From: a bacterium
GTDB lineage: Bacteria > Bacillota_A > Clostridia > Lachnospirales > Lachnospiraceae
Direction: 5' to 3'
Assembly (NCBI GenBank): GCA_004562915.1
Contig: SFQZ01000002.1
Location: forward strand, 1 to 64,000
DNA: 64,000 nucleotides
Position numbers and translations under genes: made by a program. Shown in pieces: positions 34,872 to 43,796 of this stretch; position 1 is the first letter of the stretch; every line of letters begins with the position of its first letter. Under the pieces are notes generated by a model that had not been told where the DNA came from, did no database searches, and saw only the letters and a program-made list of their open reading frames with translations.

Positions 34872-36464
34872 ATGGAAAAGAAGATGTTTTGTTTTCAGTG
34901 TGAGCAGACTGCAGGATGTACGGGATGTATGGGAAAAGCAGGAGTCTGTGGAAAATCAGCGGCAACAGCAAAGCTTCAGGATGAACTGACTGGTGCTTTA
35001 ATCGGGTTGGCACGGGCATGTGCGAATAGTGGAAAATCGGAGAAGACAGACCAGATGATTCTGGAAGGTTTGTTTGCAACATTGACCAACGTAAATTTTG
35101 ATGATGAAATGCTTCAGAAAATGATCGATAATGTAAATGAAGAGAAAGCGAATATTATGCCGGGATGTGCAGCATGTGCATCAAAGTGCGGAAATACTGA
35201 TAATTATGATGTGTCCCGTATCTGGGAGGCAGACGAGGATATTCGATCCCTGAAATCCTTGATTTTATTCGGAATCCGTGGAATGGCAGCATATGCTTAT
35301 CATGCTGCAGTGCTTGGATATAAGAGTGAAGAGGTTCAGGAATTTTTCTACAAAGCTCTCAGTGTGTTAGCAGAAGATTTCGGTATGGAAGAATTGCTCG
35401 CAGTTGCCATGGAGGCAGGTAAGGTAAATCTGACTTGTATGGAAATGTTGGACAAGGCAAATACGGAAACATTTGGTACACCGGTACCGACAGAAGTTTC
35501 ATTAAAGGTAGAAAAAGGTCCGTTTATTGTGATCACAGGACATGACCTGTATGATCTGAAAGAACTTCTGGAACAGACGGAAGGAAAAGGAATCAATGTG
35601 TATACTCATGGGGAAATGCTTCCTGCCCATGCGTATCCGGAGCTGAAAAAGTACTCTCATCTGAAAGGAAATTTTGGTACTGCATGGCAGAATCAGCAGA
35701 AAGAATTTGCTGATATTCCGGCACCAATTCTATTTACGACAAATTGTCTGATGCCGGTGAAAAAAAGCTATGAAGATAGAGTATTCACCACAGAGGTGGT
35801 TTCTTATCCGGGAATGGTGCATATCGGGGAAGAGAAAGATTTTACTCCGGTTATCAATAAAGCACTGGAGCTGGGCGGCTATGCTCAGGATATGGAATTT
35901 ACCGGAATCAACGGTGGAAAGAAAGTGATGACAGGATTTGGTCATGGTACCGTTCTGGGAGTGGCAGATCAGGTGATTGATGCAGTAAAATCCGGTGCTA
36001 TACGCCACTTCTTCCTGGTGGGAGGCTGCGATGGTATGCGTCCGGGAAGAAATTACTATACTGATTTTGTGAAAGCTACACCGGCAGATACCGTGATTCT
36101 TACACTGGCATGTGGAAAGTATCGGTTCAATGATCTGGATCTTGGCATGATCGGCGGACTTCCCCGGCTGATGGATATGGGGCAGTGCAATGATGCATAC
36201 GGTGCAATCAAAGTGGCCGTGGCTTTGGCGGAAGCCTTTGGATGCGGAGTCAATGAGCTTCCGTTATCTATGGTGCTTTCCTGGTATGAACAGAAGGCAG
36301 TTTGTATCCTTCTGACACTATTGCATCTGGGAATTAAGAATATTAAACTTGGTCCGACTCTTCCGGCGTTCGTTTCACCGAATGTGCTGAAATATCTGGT
36401 GGAGAACTTTCATATTGCTCCGATTACGACACCGGAAGAAGAACTGAAAGAAATGCTGAAATAA
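34872..36464 (+). CDS. hcp: Hydroxylamine reductase / hybrid cluster protein
   Basis: A 530-residue Hcp. The N-terminal cysteine cluster motif is CFQCEQTAGCTGCMGKAGVCG (4Fe-4S ligands), and the hybrid-cluster segments include PGMVHIGEEKDF, VGGCDGMRPGRNYYT and TLACGKYRFN. Hcp reduces hydroxylamine in vitro and removes nitric oxide in vivo. It is the second gene of the operon whose regulator is broken, and begins 15 bp after the ferredoxin behind TGGAGGA. Confidence 0.96.
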   Translation: MEKKMFCFQCEQTAGCTGCMGKAGVCGKSAATAKLQDELTGALIGLARACANSGKSEKTDQMILEGLFATLTNVNFDDEMLQKMIDNVNEEKANIMPGCAACASKCGNTDNYDVSRIWEADEDIRSLKSLILFGIRGMAAYAYHAAVLGYKSEEVQEFFYKALSVLAEDFGMEELLAVAMEAGKVNLTCMEMLDKANTETFGTPVPTEVSLKVEKGPFIVITGHDLYDLKELLEQTEGKGINVYTHGEMLPAHAYPELKKYSHLKGNFGTAWQNQQKEFADIPAPILFTTNCLMPVKKSYEDRVFTTEVVSYPGMVHIGEEKDFTPVINKALELGGYAQDMEFTGINGGKKVMTGFGHGTVLGVADQVIDAVKSGAIRHFFLVGGCDGMRPGRNYYTDFVKATPADTVILTLACGKYRFNDLDLGMIGGLPRLMDMGQCNDAYGAIKVAVALAEAFGCGVNELPLSMVLSWYEQKAVCILLTLLHLGIKNIKLGPTLPAFVSPNVLKYLVENFHIAPITTPEEELKEMLK

Positions 36465-36473
36465 AGCAGGGAC

Positions 36474-36498
36474 AGGACAGGGGACAGACCCCTGTCCT
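36474..36498. terminator. Hairpin between hcp and thiE
   Basis: AGGACAGGGG and CCCCTGTCCT form a 10-bp stem with a 5-nt loop between convergent genes; it overlaps the last bases of thiE. No strong T run follows on either strand. Confidence 0.6.
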
Positions 36499-37084
36499 AT
36501 AACCGCATCATTCCCGACATGATACAGCTGCCGGCGGCGCCGCATTCGATGACTTCTTTCATCTGGTTTTCATCCAGATGGATACCGCCGATTGCAAAGA
36601 CAGGGACAGATACCTGGAGGCAGACTTCCCGGAGAAATCCGGTGCCTCTGGGTGGAAGTCCCTTTTTGCAGTCGGTTACATAGATATGTCCGGCAGTAAG
36701 ATAGGAAGCTCCCAGTTTTTCTGCTTCAACGGCCTCCTCTACGGAATGAACAGAGGTTCCGATCAGGGAAAAGTCTCCGAGACAGGAAGCCTCCGTTCTT
36801 AAAAGATGTAAAGGAAGATGAATGCGGGAACATCCCAGTCTGCGGGCTACATCCATGTAAGTATGAAGAATACAGGGTACATCATAGTTATGGCAGATTT
36901 CCACCACACTTTTTGTCAGAAGTTCATATTCTTTTTCTGGCAGATCTTTTTCCCGAAGAATCAGTGCCCTGGGATGATGGCTACAGACACGTTCCAGCTG
37001 CTCTGTGAAGGGACGGTCACAGAGGTGCCGGTTTGTGACAGCTATCACAGTTTCAAATAAACTATCGTTTATCATATGCATCAT
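36497..37084 (-). CDS. thiE: Thiamine phosphate synthase family protein (ThiE/TenI)
   Basis: A 195-residue TIM-barrel protein of the ThiE/TenI family. ThiE couples the pyrimidine and thiazole halves; TenI is a related thiazole tautomerase. Segments: IAVTNRHLC near the start, RIHLPLHLL (about 92), IGTSVHSVEEAVEAEKLGA (about 106), YLTAGHIYVT and VFAIGGIH. The ATG at 37084 overlaps the thiH stop by 4 nt. The phosphate-binding GGI and LTAGHI segments fit both families, so ThiE versus TenI is open; the gene is short for ThiE, which slightly favours TenI. Confidence 0.8.
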   Translation of the reverse strand: MMHMINDSLFETVIAVTNRHLCDRPFTEQLERVCSHHPRALILREKDLPEKEYELLTKSVVEICHNYDVPCILHTYMDVARRLGCSRIHLPLHLLRTEASCLGDFSLIGTSVHSVEEAVEAEKLGASYLTAGHIYVTDCKKGLPPRGTGFLREVCLQVSVPVFAIGGIHLDENQMKEVIECGAAGSCIMSGMMRL

Positions 37085-38316
37085 ACGTACAGGTAATCAT
37101 GCATTACTGGCTGAAGATCATGCTGCAGCAGTGCCTGATATACCTCATCTACAGACCGCCCGTCAGAAATCTCGAACTGTCCGTCCCCTTTGTCTTCGAG
37201 ATCCTCTACGTGTTCCCCGATTCCGGTGCTGACACCGGCAGAAATCTTGGTGGCGGCGATATTTACCAGATTATCTCTTACCCGTGCACATTCTCTTGTG
37301 GATACGGTGATACTTGCAAATGGCATAAACAGCCGATAAGCACACAAAACCTGCAGAAGCTGCGGTTCATGGACATCCATAGGATTGATTCGATCATTAT
37401 TGATAATCGGGCGCAGTCTTGGTATGGAAAATGCGATTTCTGCATGGGGATATTTCCGCTGCAGAAGGTATGCGTGATATCCGGTAGCAAAGGCATCTTT
37501 GCGAAAATCATCCAGCCCCAGAAGCGCAGCAAAGCCCACGCCCCGCATGCCGCCTTTCAGAGCTCGTTCCTGGGCATTCAGGCGGTAAGGGAAAATTCGT
37601 TTGTGACCTGCAAGATGAAGTGTCTCGTATTTATCAGAATTGTAGGTCTCCTGGAAAACGGTTACATAGTCTGCTCCGCATTCGTGCAAGTATGCATATT
37701 CATCGGAATTCATAGGGTAAACTTCCAGCCCGATGACACGGAAATATTTTCTTGCGATTTTACATGCTTCTCCGATATATTCTACATTTGATTTGGCACG
37801 GCTTTCGCCGGTCAGGATCAGGATTTCCTGAAGTCCTGATTTGGAAATGGCAGCCATTTCTTTTTCAATTTCATTCGGTTTTAGCTTGGCACGGTTAATT
37901 TTGTTGTGACAGTTAAATCCACAGTAAATACAATAATTTTCACAGTAGTTTGCTATATAAAGCGGAGTAAACATATAGACACTGTTGCCGAAATGCTTTC
38001 TTGTTTCCATCCGCGCAGCTTGTGCGATTTCCTCCAGAAGAGGAAGGGCAGCCGGTGAAAGAAGTGCTTTAAAATCTTCCGGTGTCCGACTGTCATGCGC
38101 CAGAGCACGACGAACATCCGCTTCCGTATATTGAGCGTAGTCATAAGCATTCATAGCAGTGATTACCTGATCCATGACATCTGATTTCAGAACTTCCATG
38201 CCGGGAAGATAAGTCATGTGATCGATTCGATTTTTCTTCTGATCCTCAAGAATTTCTTCATTTAGAATACTTTCATTCAGATGGGTATCCTGATTCGTCT
38301 CTGTATTTCCATTCAT
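37081..38316 (-). CDS. thiH: 2-iminoacetate synthase
   Basis: ThiH is the radical-SAM enzyme that splits tyrosine to give dehydroglycine for the thiazole ring. The product has 411 residues, with the CxxxCxxC motif in CENYCIYCGF (about residue 102) and the family segments LTGESRAK, VTVFQETYN and SVPR-like FSIPRLRPI. I chose the ATG at 38316, 9 nt from GGGAGG, rather than the TTG two codons upstream. It is the fourth gene of the thiSFGHE operon. Confidence 0.94.
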   Translation of the reverse strand: MNGNTETNQDTHLNESILNEEILEDQKKNRIDHMTYLPGMEVLKSDVMDQVITAMNAYDYAQYTEADVRRALAHDSRTPEDFKALLSPAALPLLEEIAQAARMETRKHFGNSVYMFTPLYIANYCENYCIYCGFNCHNKINRAKLKPNEIEKEMAAISKSGLQEILILTGESRAKSNVEYIGEACKIARKYFRVIGLEVYPMNSDEYAYLHECGADYVTVFQETYNSDKYETLHLAGHKRIFPYRLNAQERALKGGMRGVGFAALLGLDDFRKDAFATGYHAYLLQRKYPHAEIAFSIPRLRPIINNDRINPMDVHEPQLLQVLCAYRLFMPFASITVSTRECARVRDNLVNIAATKISAGVSTGIGEHVEDLEDKGDGQFEISDGRSVDEVYQALLQHDLQPVMHDYLYV

Positions 38317-38339
38317 TTTCAAGTGCCTCCCTATGTAAA

Positions 38340-39116
38340 TTAGTCCTGTAAAAATCCGGTCAGCGGTGAAGAGGCACTGGCACCTTTATCCAGAGTCCTT
38401 CCAAGACCGGATAGATAAGCGCTTCTTCCTGCTTCAATTGCTTTCTTAAAAGCTTCTGCCATGGCAGGCACATCTCCGGCTGTGGCAATGGCGGTGTTTG
38501 CCATCACTGCGCTGGCGCCCATTTCCATAGCTTCACATGCCTGAGAAGGGCGTCCGATACCGGCATCCACAATGATAGGAAGATCAATCTCGTCAATGAG
38601 AATCTGGATAAATTCTTTTGTGCACAGTCCCTTGTTGGAACCGATTGGAGAACCCAAAGGCATAATACAAGCAGCTCCGGCATTTACCAGGTCACGGGCT
38701 GCATTCAGATCCGGATACATGTAAGGCATAACTACAAAACCTTCTTTTGCAAGAATTTCTGTTGCCTTGATAGTCTCATAATTATCGGGAAGCAAATACT
38801 TGGAGTCGTGAATGACTTCAATTTTTACAAAATCACCACAGCCCACTTCACGGGAGAGACGGGCAATCCGAACGGCTTCCTCAGCATTTCTTGCGCCGGA
38901 AGTGTTGGGGAGAAGGGTGATATTGTCGGGAATATAGTCGAGAATATTGGCAAGTCCGCCTTCATTTGCCCGACGCAGTGCCAGAGTAATAATCTGGGTT
39001 CCGGCTTTTTCGATGCAGGCCTTTACAAGATCAAGAGAAAATTTTCCGGATCCCAGGATAAAACGGGAGGTAAATTCATGTCCTCCGAGAATCAGTTTGT
39101 CGTCATTGTTGTTCAT
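38340..39116 (-). CDS. thiG: Thiazole synthase
   Basis: ThiG assembles the thiazole phosphate from DXP, ThiS thiocarboxylate and dehydroglycine. The 258-residue TIM barrel shows LGGHEFTSRFILGSGK at the start, LLPNTSGARNAEEAVR (about 69), VKIEVIHD (active lysine, about 98) and ADAGIGRPS-like VDAGIGRPSQACEAMEMGAS (about 183). ATG at 39116 follows GAAGGAA. Assignment is secure. Confidence 0.95.
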   Translation of the reverse strand: MNNNDDKLILGGHEFTSRFILGSGKFSLDLVKACIEKAGTQIITLALRRANEGGLANILDYIPDNITLLPNTSGARNAEEAVRIARLSREVGCGDFVKIEVIHDSKYLLPDNYETIKATEILAKEGFVVMPYMYPDLNAARDLVNAGAACIMPLGSPIGSNKGLCTKEFIQILIDEIDLPIIVDAGIGRPSQACEAMEMGASAVMANTAIATAGDVPAMAEAFKKAIEAGRSAYLSGLGRTLDKGASASSPLTGFLQD

Positions 39117-39184
39117 ATCAAATTCCTTCTTTCTTTAGTTTTGCATATTGGCAATTACAATTTATTTCAGTGACATTGTGTGAA

Positions 39185-39856
39185 TCATATATCTGATTTT
39201 CCCAGAAGAAGCCGGGTAATCATGTTTGCTTCGTGAGCGGCACAAAGTGCAGCCCGGGGTGCCATAAGCCCCTTTCCATAGCTGGCTTCGGTGACTCCAT
39301 CCCCACATAGATAAAAATTCGGCATCACACGGCGGGTGTGAATCAGGTTACTGCTTTCATACCCGGCGAGACCGGAAGCAGCAATAAATTTCTTTTCGGG
39401 GAAATATTCCAGTATACCATTGGTCAGTACTGCCTTTGCTTCCGGATCGTCGAAAGCTTCACATATGATTTCATCCTGCTCAAAGAGAGCAGTGATATTT
39501 TCTTCCGTGACCCGCACACAGTCTGTCTGAATATGCAGATAGGGGTTGATCTTCAAAAGCTCAGACTTTAGCGCTTCAGTTTTGGAAAGTCCCACATGTT
39601 CGAGAAAATACTGCTGTCGATTCAGGTTTGTGAGGTCAACCACATCAAAATCGATCAGATGCAGATGACCGTTGCCCATTCCTACGCCAATCCGTGCCAG
39701 AGCAAAAGCCACATTGGATCCCAAACCTCCCAGACCGGCGATGGCTACCTTTCCATCGGAAAGTTTTTGTTGTGTTTCAGGTGAATGACGCTCGTTCAAT
39801 GCATGGAGAAGTTCTTCTCTGGTAAATGTATGATGTTTTGAGCTTTCTTTATCCAT
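39185..39856 (-). CDS. thiF: ThiS adenylyltransferase
   Basis: ThiF activates the C-terminus of ThiS by adenylation. The 223-residue E1-like protein has the ATP-binding loop IAGLGGLGSNVA (about residues 39-50), the Asp in HLIDFDVVDLTNLNRQQY, and no zinc-type CxxC pair, as in the short ThiF form of Clostridia. ATG at 39856 follows GGGAGG and comes right after the thiS stop, so the two are coupled. Confidence 0.92.
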   Translation of the reverse strand: MDKESSKHHTFTREELLHALNERHSPETQQKLSDGKVAIAGLGGLGSNVAFALARIGVGMGNGHLHLIDFDVVDLTNLNRQQYFLEHVGLSKTEALKSELLKINPYLHIQTDCVRVTEENITALFEQDEIICEAFDDPEAKAVLTNGILEYFPEKKFIAASGLAGYESSNLIHTRRVMPNFYLCGDGVTEASYGKGLMAPRAALCAAHEANMITRLLLGKSDI

Positions 39857-39857
39857 A

Positions 39858-40055
39858 TCAGCCGCCTCCCACAAAACTTACAATTTCCATCACATCGCCA
39901 TCTTTCAATATGGTAGAATTATAAGCGGATTTGGGAAGAATACTTCCATTCAGTTCAATGGCAATCCGTTCGGGACGATATTGATTCTGTTTCAAATACT
40001 CTGAAACAGTGATATTTTCCGATAATCCTATACTTTTTCCGTTTACTGTAACCAT
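39858..40055 (-). CDS. thiS: Sulfur carrier protein ThiS
   Basis: A 65-residue ubiquitin-like sulfur carrier that begins MVTVNGKSIGL and ends VSFVGGG. The C-terminal Gly is the thiocarboxylate site used by ThiG. One Gly more than the usual GG tail is present. It is the first gene of the operon, behind AAAGGAGTA on the minus strand, and the reading frame before ATG 40055 has no family likeness. Confidence 0.93.
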   Translation of the reverse strand: MVTVNGKSIGLSENITVSEYLKQNQYRPERIAIELNGSILPKSAYNSTILKDGDVMEIVSFVGGG

Positions 40056-40104
40056 AAATACTCCTTTCCGGAATAACAAAGTGTGCAAGCCCCGGAGGGT
40101 TTTT

Positions 40105-40140
40105 GTATCATAGGAAAGTCAGAAGACTTTCCTATGATAC
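40105..40140. repeat. Perfect 16-bp hairpin in the thi leader
   Basis: GTATCATAGGAAAGTC and its complement surround a 4-nt loop. The inner sequence ATAGGAAAGTC is shared with the hairpin at 11814-11839. It sits between the attenuator stem and thiS. Confidence 0.65.
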
Positions 40141-40202
40141 AAAAAAGAGTTCACAAAGAAATACACCCGTGGTGGTGTACCCCTTCATGAACTCTCGTTC
40201 AC
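40141..40202 (-). terminator. Leader terminator/attenuator of the thi operon
   Basis: Read on the minus strand, AGAGTTCA (40195-40188) pairs with TGAACTCT (40153-40146), an inner GTACACC/GGTGTAT stem extends it, and TTTTTT follows. An overlapping alternative stem GTGAAC-GAGA-GTTCAT (40202-40187) would block it. This is the layout of a terminator/antiterminator switch. No TPP riboswitch consensus is present. A short ORF, MKGYTTTGVFLCELFFVS (40188-40132), runs through the stem, without a good ribosome site. Confidence 0.65.
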
Positions 40203-40239
40203 TCTCAACTGTTCCTGTATTTAATTTAGGATTATGCTA

Positions 40240-40268
40240 AGTATAGACGAACAAAAATGAAAAGTCAA
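40240..40268 (-). promoter_or_regulatory. Promoter of the thiSFGHE operon
   Basis: On the minus strand TTGACT (40263-40268), a 17-nt spacer, and TATACT (40240-40245). The predicted start near 40233 gives a leader of about 180 nt that contains the attenuator. Confidence 0.78.
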
Positions 40269-40410
40269 TACATACACCTTGTTTTTTATGGGATATGATT
40301 CGCTTTATAATGCAAAAGTTGTCGAAAAATAAAAATTTATGCACTTTAGTGCAAATAAATTGATTTTTCAAAAGTTTGTGCTATACTTATAGCAATAGGA
40401 GGGATGTTTC

Positions 40411-41739
40411 ATGATAAAGAATCATGAGTTGAAAAATCGAAACGGATATCTTGATAAATTGATAGGGTTTCAGGATACAGAACCTGTAAAGGTTGTGACC
40501 GGCATAAGACGTTGTGGAAAATCAAGTTTACTAAAGCTTATGGTGCAGCATTTAAAAAATACCGGAAAGACAGATGATCAGATTATAGAGATGAATTTTG
40601 AATCTTATGATTTCAAGGATATGGCTTCTGATGATATTTATCATTATGTAAAAGAAAGAATCATTCCCGAAAAGAGAATGTACTTGTTTTTTGATGAAAT
40701 TCAAAGAGTAGATGCCTGGGAGGATGCGGTTAATTCTTTCAGAGTAGACTTTGACTGTGATATTTATATAACAGGTTCAAATGCATATTTGTTATCATCA
40801 GAGTATTCGACATATCTTTCCGGTCGATGCGTTGAAATAAAGATGCTCCCTTTATCATTTGGAGAGTTTTTGGATTTTCATGAATTTGAAGTGCGTGAAT
40901 CAAAGAGTGCGCTGGGGGGGGTTCGTAAAGCGGCATATGATAAAGAAGGAGAAAAATATGAACTTCGGGAAGTTTTTGATGCATATATGCGTTTTGGGGG
41001 AATGCCCGGAATTGCTGACGTCGGACTTGATCAGGAAAGGGCATTGTCACTTTTGGATGGAATATATGCAACAGTTATTGTCAGAGATATATTAGAAAGA
41101 GAAAAGCGGAGAGACCAAAAGAGCATTACCGATGCCACGCTTCTTCGTAAAATAGTTATGTTTCTGGCAGATAATATTGGAAGTACTATTTCCATAGCAT
41201 CTATCGGCAATACACTTGTTAATGAAGGATTGCTCGCTGATGGAAGGAGAAAGGGAACTCCAAGTACTCACACGGTCCAGACATATGTAAATGCATTGTT
41301 GGAAAGCTATTTCTTTTATGAAATAAAAAGATTTGATATTAAAGGAAAAGAGTTTTTAAGGACACTTGGAAAATATTATATTGTGGATCTTGGATTAAGA
41401 AATTATCTTCTTGGTTTCAGAAATCGTGACAGTGGACATGGTCTGGAAAATGTGGTTTATTTTGAACTTTTACGCAGAGGATATGATGTTGCGATCGGAA
41501 AAATCGATAATATGGAGGTTGATTTTATAGCTACATCCGCTGATGAAAAAAAATATATACAGGTTACCGAAGCTATGACCAATGAAGAAGTACGAAAAAG
41601 AGAACTGAAACCTCTCGAAAAAATCAGAGATAATTATGAAAAAATTGTACTTTCACTTGAGCCAGGGTTTGATTCTACTTATGAGGGTATCAAATCTGTT
41701 AATATAATTGAATGGTTATTAAATGATCATGGGGAATAG
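40411..41739 (+). CDS. AAA-family ATPase with DUF4143 domain
   Basis: A 442-residue ATPase. Walker A is in TGIRRCGKSSLLK (about residues 30-42), Walker B is MYLFFDEIQRV (about 91), and the C-terminal half is a DUF4143 domain with a nuclease-like core (NVVYFELLRRGYDV, then MEVDFIA). These proteins are very common in gut anaerobes and their role is unknown; some lie near toxin or mobile regions. It stands alone. Its promoter region has two palindromes, GCACTTTAGTGC (40341-40352) and GCTATACTTATAGC (40380-40393), the second overlapping the -10, so repression is likely. Confidence 0.82.
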   Translation: MIKNHELKNRNGYLDKLIGFQDTEPVKVVTGIRRCGKSSLLKLMVQHLKNTGKTDDQIIEMNFESYDFKDMASDDIYHYVKERIIPEKRMYLFFDEIQRVDAWEDAVNSFRVDFDCDIYITGSNAYLLSSEYSTYLSGRCVEIKMLPLSFGEFLDFHEFEVRESKSALGGVRKAAYDKEGEKYELREVFDAYMRFGGMPGIADVGLDQERALSLLDGIYATVIVRDILEREKRRDQKSITDATLLRKIVMFLADNIGSTISIASIGNTLVNEGLLADGRRKGTPSTHTVQTYVNALLESYFFYEIKRFDIKGKEFLRTLGKYYIVDLGLRNYLLGFRNRDSGHGLENVVYFELLRRGYDVAIGKIDNMEVDFIATSADEKKYIQVTEAMTNEEVRKRELKPLEKIRDNYEKIVLSLEPGFDSTYEGIKSVNIIEWLLNDHGE

Positions 41740-41750
41740 TAAATGATATG

Positions 41751-41798
41751 AAATGCCCCGGATACAAGGCTGTATGTTAGCCTGTGACCGGGGCATTT
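41751..41798. terminator. Hairpin between the DUF4143 ATPase gene and queC
   Basis: AAATGCCCCGG and CCGGGGCATTT form an 11-bp stem with an inner AGGCT/AGCCT pair, between convergent genes. T runs are weak on both sides. Confidence 0.55.
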
Positions 41799-41824
41799 GA
41801 AAGTTATCGTATATTTTGAAATAA

Positions 41825-42511
41825 TTACTGCAGGGCGGGATCGGTTATGCCGTTTGCCTCAAATGCTTTCTGCCGGTCGATACAGGTACCGCATTTGCCA
41901 CAGGGGGAGTCCCCACCCTCATAGCAGCTCCAGGTCAGTTCATAGGGGACTTTCAGACGAATCCCCTCTTTGACAACCTGTGCTTTGTTCCAATTGATAA
42001 ACGGTGCTTCGATCCGAATTGCTTTACCGCTTCCCTCCCAGACAGCCTGATTCATGCTGTCGTAAAATGCTTCACTGCAATCCGGATAAGCATTGCCAGC
42101 CGCATCGTCGTGGTGTGCCCCATAATAAATATAAGAGCAGCCCATGGACAATGCCATGCTGGCAGCAGATGCGAGAAAAAGTCCATTCCGAAATGGTACA
42201 TAGGTGGTTACCGGGGCACCATTTCTATCTTTTAGCTGGTCAGCATAGGATTCTTCCGGAATCGCTTCTTTCGAGTGGGACAGCAGAGAACAGTCACTGT
42301 AGGAGAAGATAGGAGTCAGATCCAGTTCCATTCCCTTCAGCCCATAATACTCCAGCACTTTTTTTGCTGCTTCCACTTCTTTCACATGTTTCTGTCCATA
42401 GGTGATGGACAGGGGAATCACATTTTCTTTTCCAAAACGCTCGATTGCCAGACCAAGGCAGGTAGTACTGTCCACGCCGCCGCTGAATAAAACCATTGCT
42501 TTTTCAGACAT
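41825..42511 (-). CDS. queC: 7-cyano-7-deazaguanine synthase
   Basis: QueC converts carboxy-deazaguanine to preQ0 with ATP and ammonia. The 228-residue protein has the PP-loop LFSGGVDSTTCLGLA (about residues 8-22), YVPFRNGLFLA, and the zinc site ESPCGKC-like GGDSPCGKCGTCIDR near residue 200. It is the last gene of queT-queF-queC, 11 bp after queF. Confidence 0.94.
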   Translation of the reverse strand: MSEKAMVLFSGGVDSTTCLGLAIERFGKENVIPLSITYGQKHVKEVEAAKKVLEYYGLKGMELDLTPIFSYSDCSLLSHSKEAIPEESYADQLKDRNGAPVTTYVPFRNGLFLASAASMALSMGCSYIYYGAHHDDAAGNAYPDCSEAFYDSMNQAVWEGSGKAIRIEAPFINWNKAQVVKEGIRLKVPYELTWSCYEGGDSPCGKCGTCIDRQKAFEANGITDPALQ

Positions 42512-42522
42512 CAGAAAGCCTC

Positions 42523-43020
42523 CTAACGATTGTCTACTTTTTCCGGGTACAGGTCGTGATGGGTAAGACGCTCAAAAGCTACCTTTTCCCATGGAGTTCC
42601 CGGTTTTCCGTAATTGCAGTAAGGATCGATGGAAATACCTCCCCGGGGTGTAAATTTGCCCCAGACTTCGATGTATTTGGGATCCATAAGTTTGATCAGA
42701 TCCTTCATGATAATATTTACACAGTCTTCATGGAAATCTCCATGATTACGGAAACTGAACAGGTAGAGTTTCAGAGATTTGCTCTCTACCATTCGTTCTC
42801 CCGGTACGTAGGAAATATAAATCGTAGCGAAGTCCGGCTGTCCTGTCATAGGGCAAAGACTTGTGAATTCAGGACAATTGAATTTGACAAAATAATCATT
42901 TTCCGGATGTTTATTCGGGAATGTTTCCAGTACTTCCGGGGCATAATCAGATTTGTATCTGGTTTTCTGATTACCAAGGAGAGTAACACCATTTAATTCA
43001 TCTTTTGATCTTCCGCTCAT
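42523..43020 (-). CDS. queF: NADPH-dependent 7-cyano-7-deazaguanine reductase (preQ0 reductase)
   Basis: QueF reduces preQ0 to preQ1. The 165-residue single-domain (B. subtilis-like) form has the catalytic Cys in FTSLCPMTGQPDFA (about residue 55), the VESKSLKLYLFSFRNHG segment, and HEDCVN. It overlaps queT by 4 nt and is followed by queC. The riboswitch ahead of queT should control all three. Confidence 0.94.
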   Translation of the reverse strand: MSGRSKDELNGVTLLGNQKTRYKSDYAPEVLETFPNKHPENDYFVKFNCPEFTSLCPMTGQPDFATIYISYVPGERMVESKSLKLYLFSFRNHGDFHEDCVNIIMKDLIKLMDPKYIEVWGKFTPRGGISIDPYCNYGKPGTPWEKVAFERLTHHDLYPEKVDNR

Positions 43021-43532
43021 ACTTTTTGCCTCCTGATATTATTTTTATGAGTCTTTCCTGTGACACGTTCCAGTACCTGGATCAGCAAAACACCACAGAT
43101 AGCAGGAACAATCTGACCGATACACAGACTGAGAGCCAGTGCAGGATACGGCATCTGCAGAAGGTAGGAAAGCCAGGTAGATACGCCCAGTCCCGGTATC
43201 AGGACAATCGGAAGAATGATCAGCAGACGGTTCCAGTGTAGCTTTCGTATTCCTACGATCAGCGACGAGGTCACAATGCCTACAAGACATCCTCCCACCA
43301 TATCCAGAAGTCCAAGACCTCCGAACAGCATATTGGCTATGAAATTTGCGAGACCAAGGGGTAAAACCAGGAACGGAAACAGGTAAGAAAGAGCATACAT
43401 GGATGTTGCAATCCGAATCTGATATGCTCCGAAAGAAAAGCTCTGCGTACAGTACATAACTGTCACATACAGTGCGATAATCATGGCAGAGAGCGTCAGT
43501 TTCTGCACTTTACTCATATCTTTATTCACCAT
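43017..43532 (-). CDS. queT: QueT family queuosine-precursor transporter
   Basis: A 171-residue membrane protein with about five or six hydrophobic helices, of the QueT family, the substrate-binding S component of an ECF-type importer for queuosine precursors. Start: ATG at 43532, 8 nt from GGAGGTG. Location directly after a preQ1 riboswitch and before queF and queC confirms the role. Having both transporter and QueC/QueF suggests uptake of preQ0 or preQ1 alongside synthesis; queD and queE are not in this window. Confidence 0.87.
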   Translation of the reverse strand: MVNKDMSKVQKLTLSAMIIALYVTVMYCTQSFSFGAYQIRIATSMYALSYLFPFLVLPLGLANFIANMLFGGLGLLDMVGGCLVGIVTSSLIVGIRKLHWNRLLIILPIVLIPGLGVSTWLSYLLQMPYPALALSLCIGQIVPAICGVLLIQVLERVTGKTHKNNIRRQKV

Positions 43533-43610
43533 ATTCGTTCACCTCCAAATAGTTTACACAACAACATACATTTTACGTGTTACACATTACATTTACCGCA
43601 ATATAGTTGT

Positions 43611-43650
43611 CCCTAGTTTTGTTTAATGACAGGATGGTCTCGAACTGTCA
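43611..43650 (-). promoter_or_regulatory. PreQ1-I riboswitch
   Basis: On the minus strand, stem TGACAG/CTGTCA (43650-43645 and 43632-43627) encloses a loop that starts with TTC. An A-rich strand AAACAAAAC and the CTAGG that forms the pseudoknot follow. This is the compact H-type pseudoknot layout of preQ1-I aptamers such as that of B. subtilis. Its place before queT fits. No clear terminator follows, so control may be at translation. Confidence 0.78.
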
Positions 43651-43692
43651 ATTCCATATTGGAAGTAAATATGTCCTGTGACATACAGTTGA

Positions 43693-43721
43693 AGTATAAT
43701 GGATTTGGAGAGGAAATGCAA
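43693..43721 (-). promoter_or_regulatory. Promoter of the queT-queF-queC operon
   Basis: On the minus strand TTGCAT (43716-43721), a 17-nt spacer and TATACT (43693-43698). The start near 43686 is about 35 nt before the preQ1 aptamer. Confidence 0.7.
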
Positions 43722-43749
43722 GGGCGAAATGGATGAAGGAGTGTAAGGG

Positions 43750-43778
43750 TTGACACGATTTTCCTAAGTTGCTATAAT
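43750..43778 (+). promoter_or_regulatory. Promoter of the B12-riboswitch operon
   Basis: TTGACA (43750-43755), a 17-nt spacer and TATAAT (43773-43778): full consensus. It lies about 30 bp from the divergent queT promoter. Confidence 0.88.
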
Positions 43779-43796
43779 GTAGTAAAAATACATAGA

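Noticed and set aside
40056..40240. TPP riboswitch upstream of thiS
   Set aside because: The CTGAGA and ACCTGATCTGGATAATGCCAG-type conserved parts are absent; only the attenuator hairpins are found.
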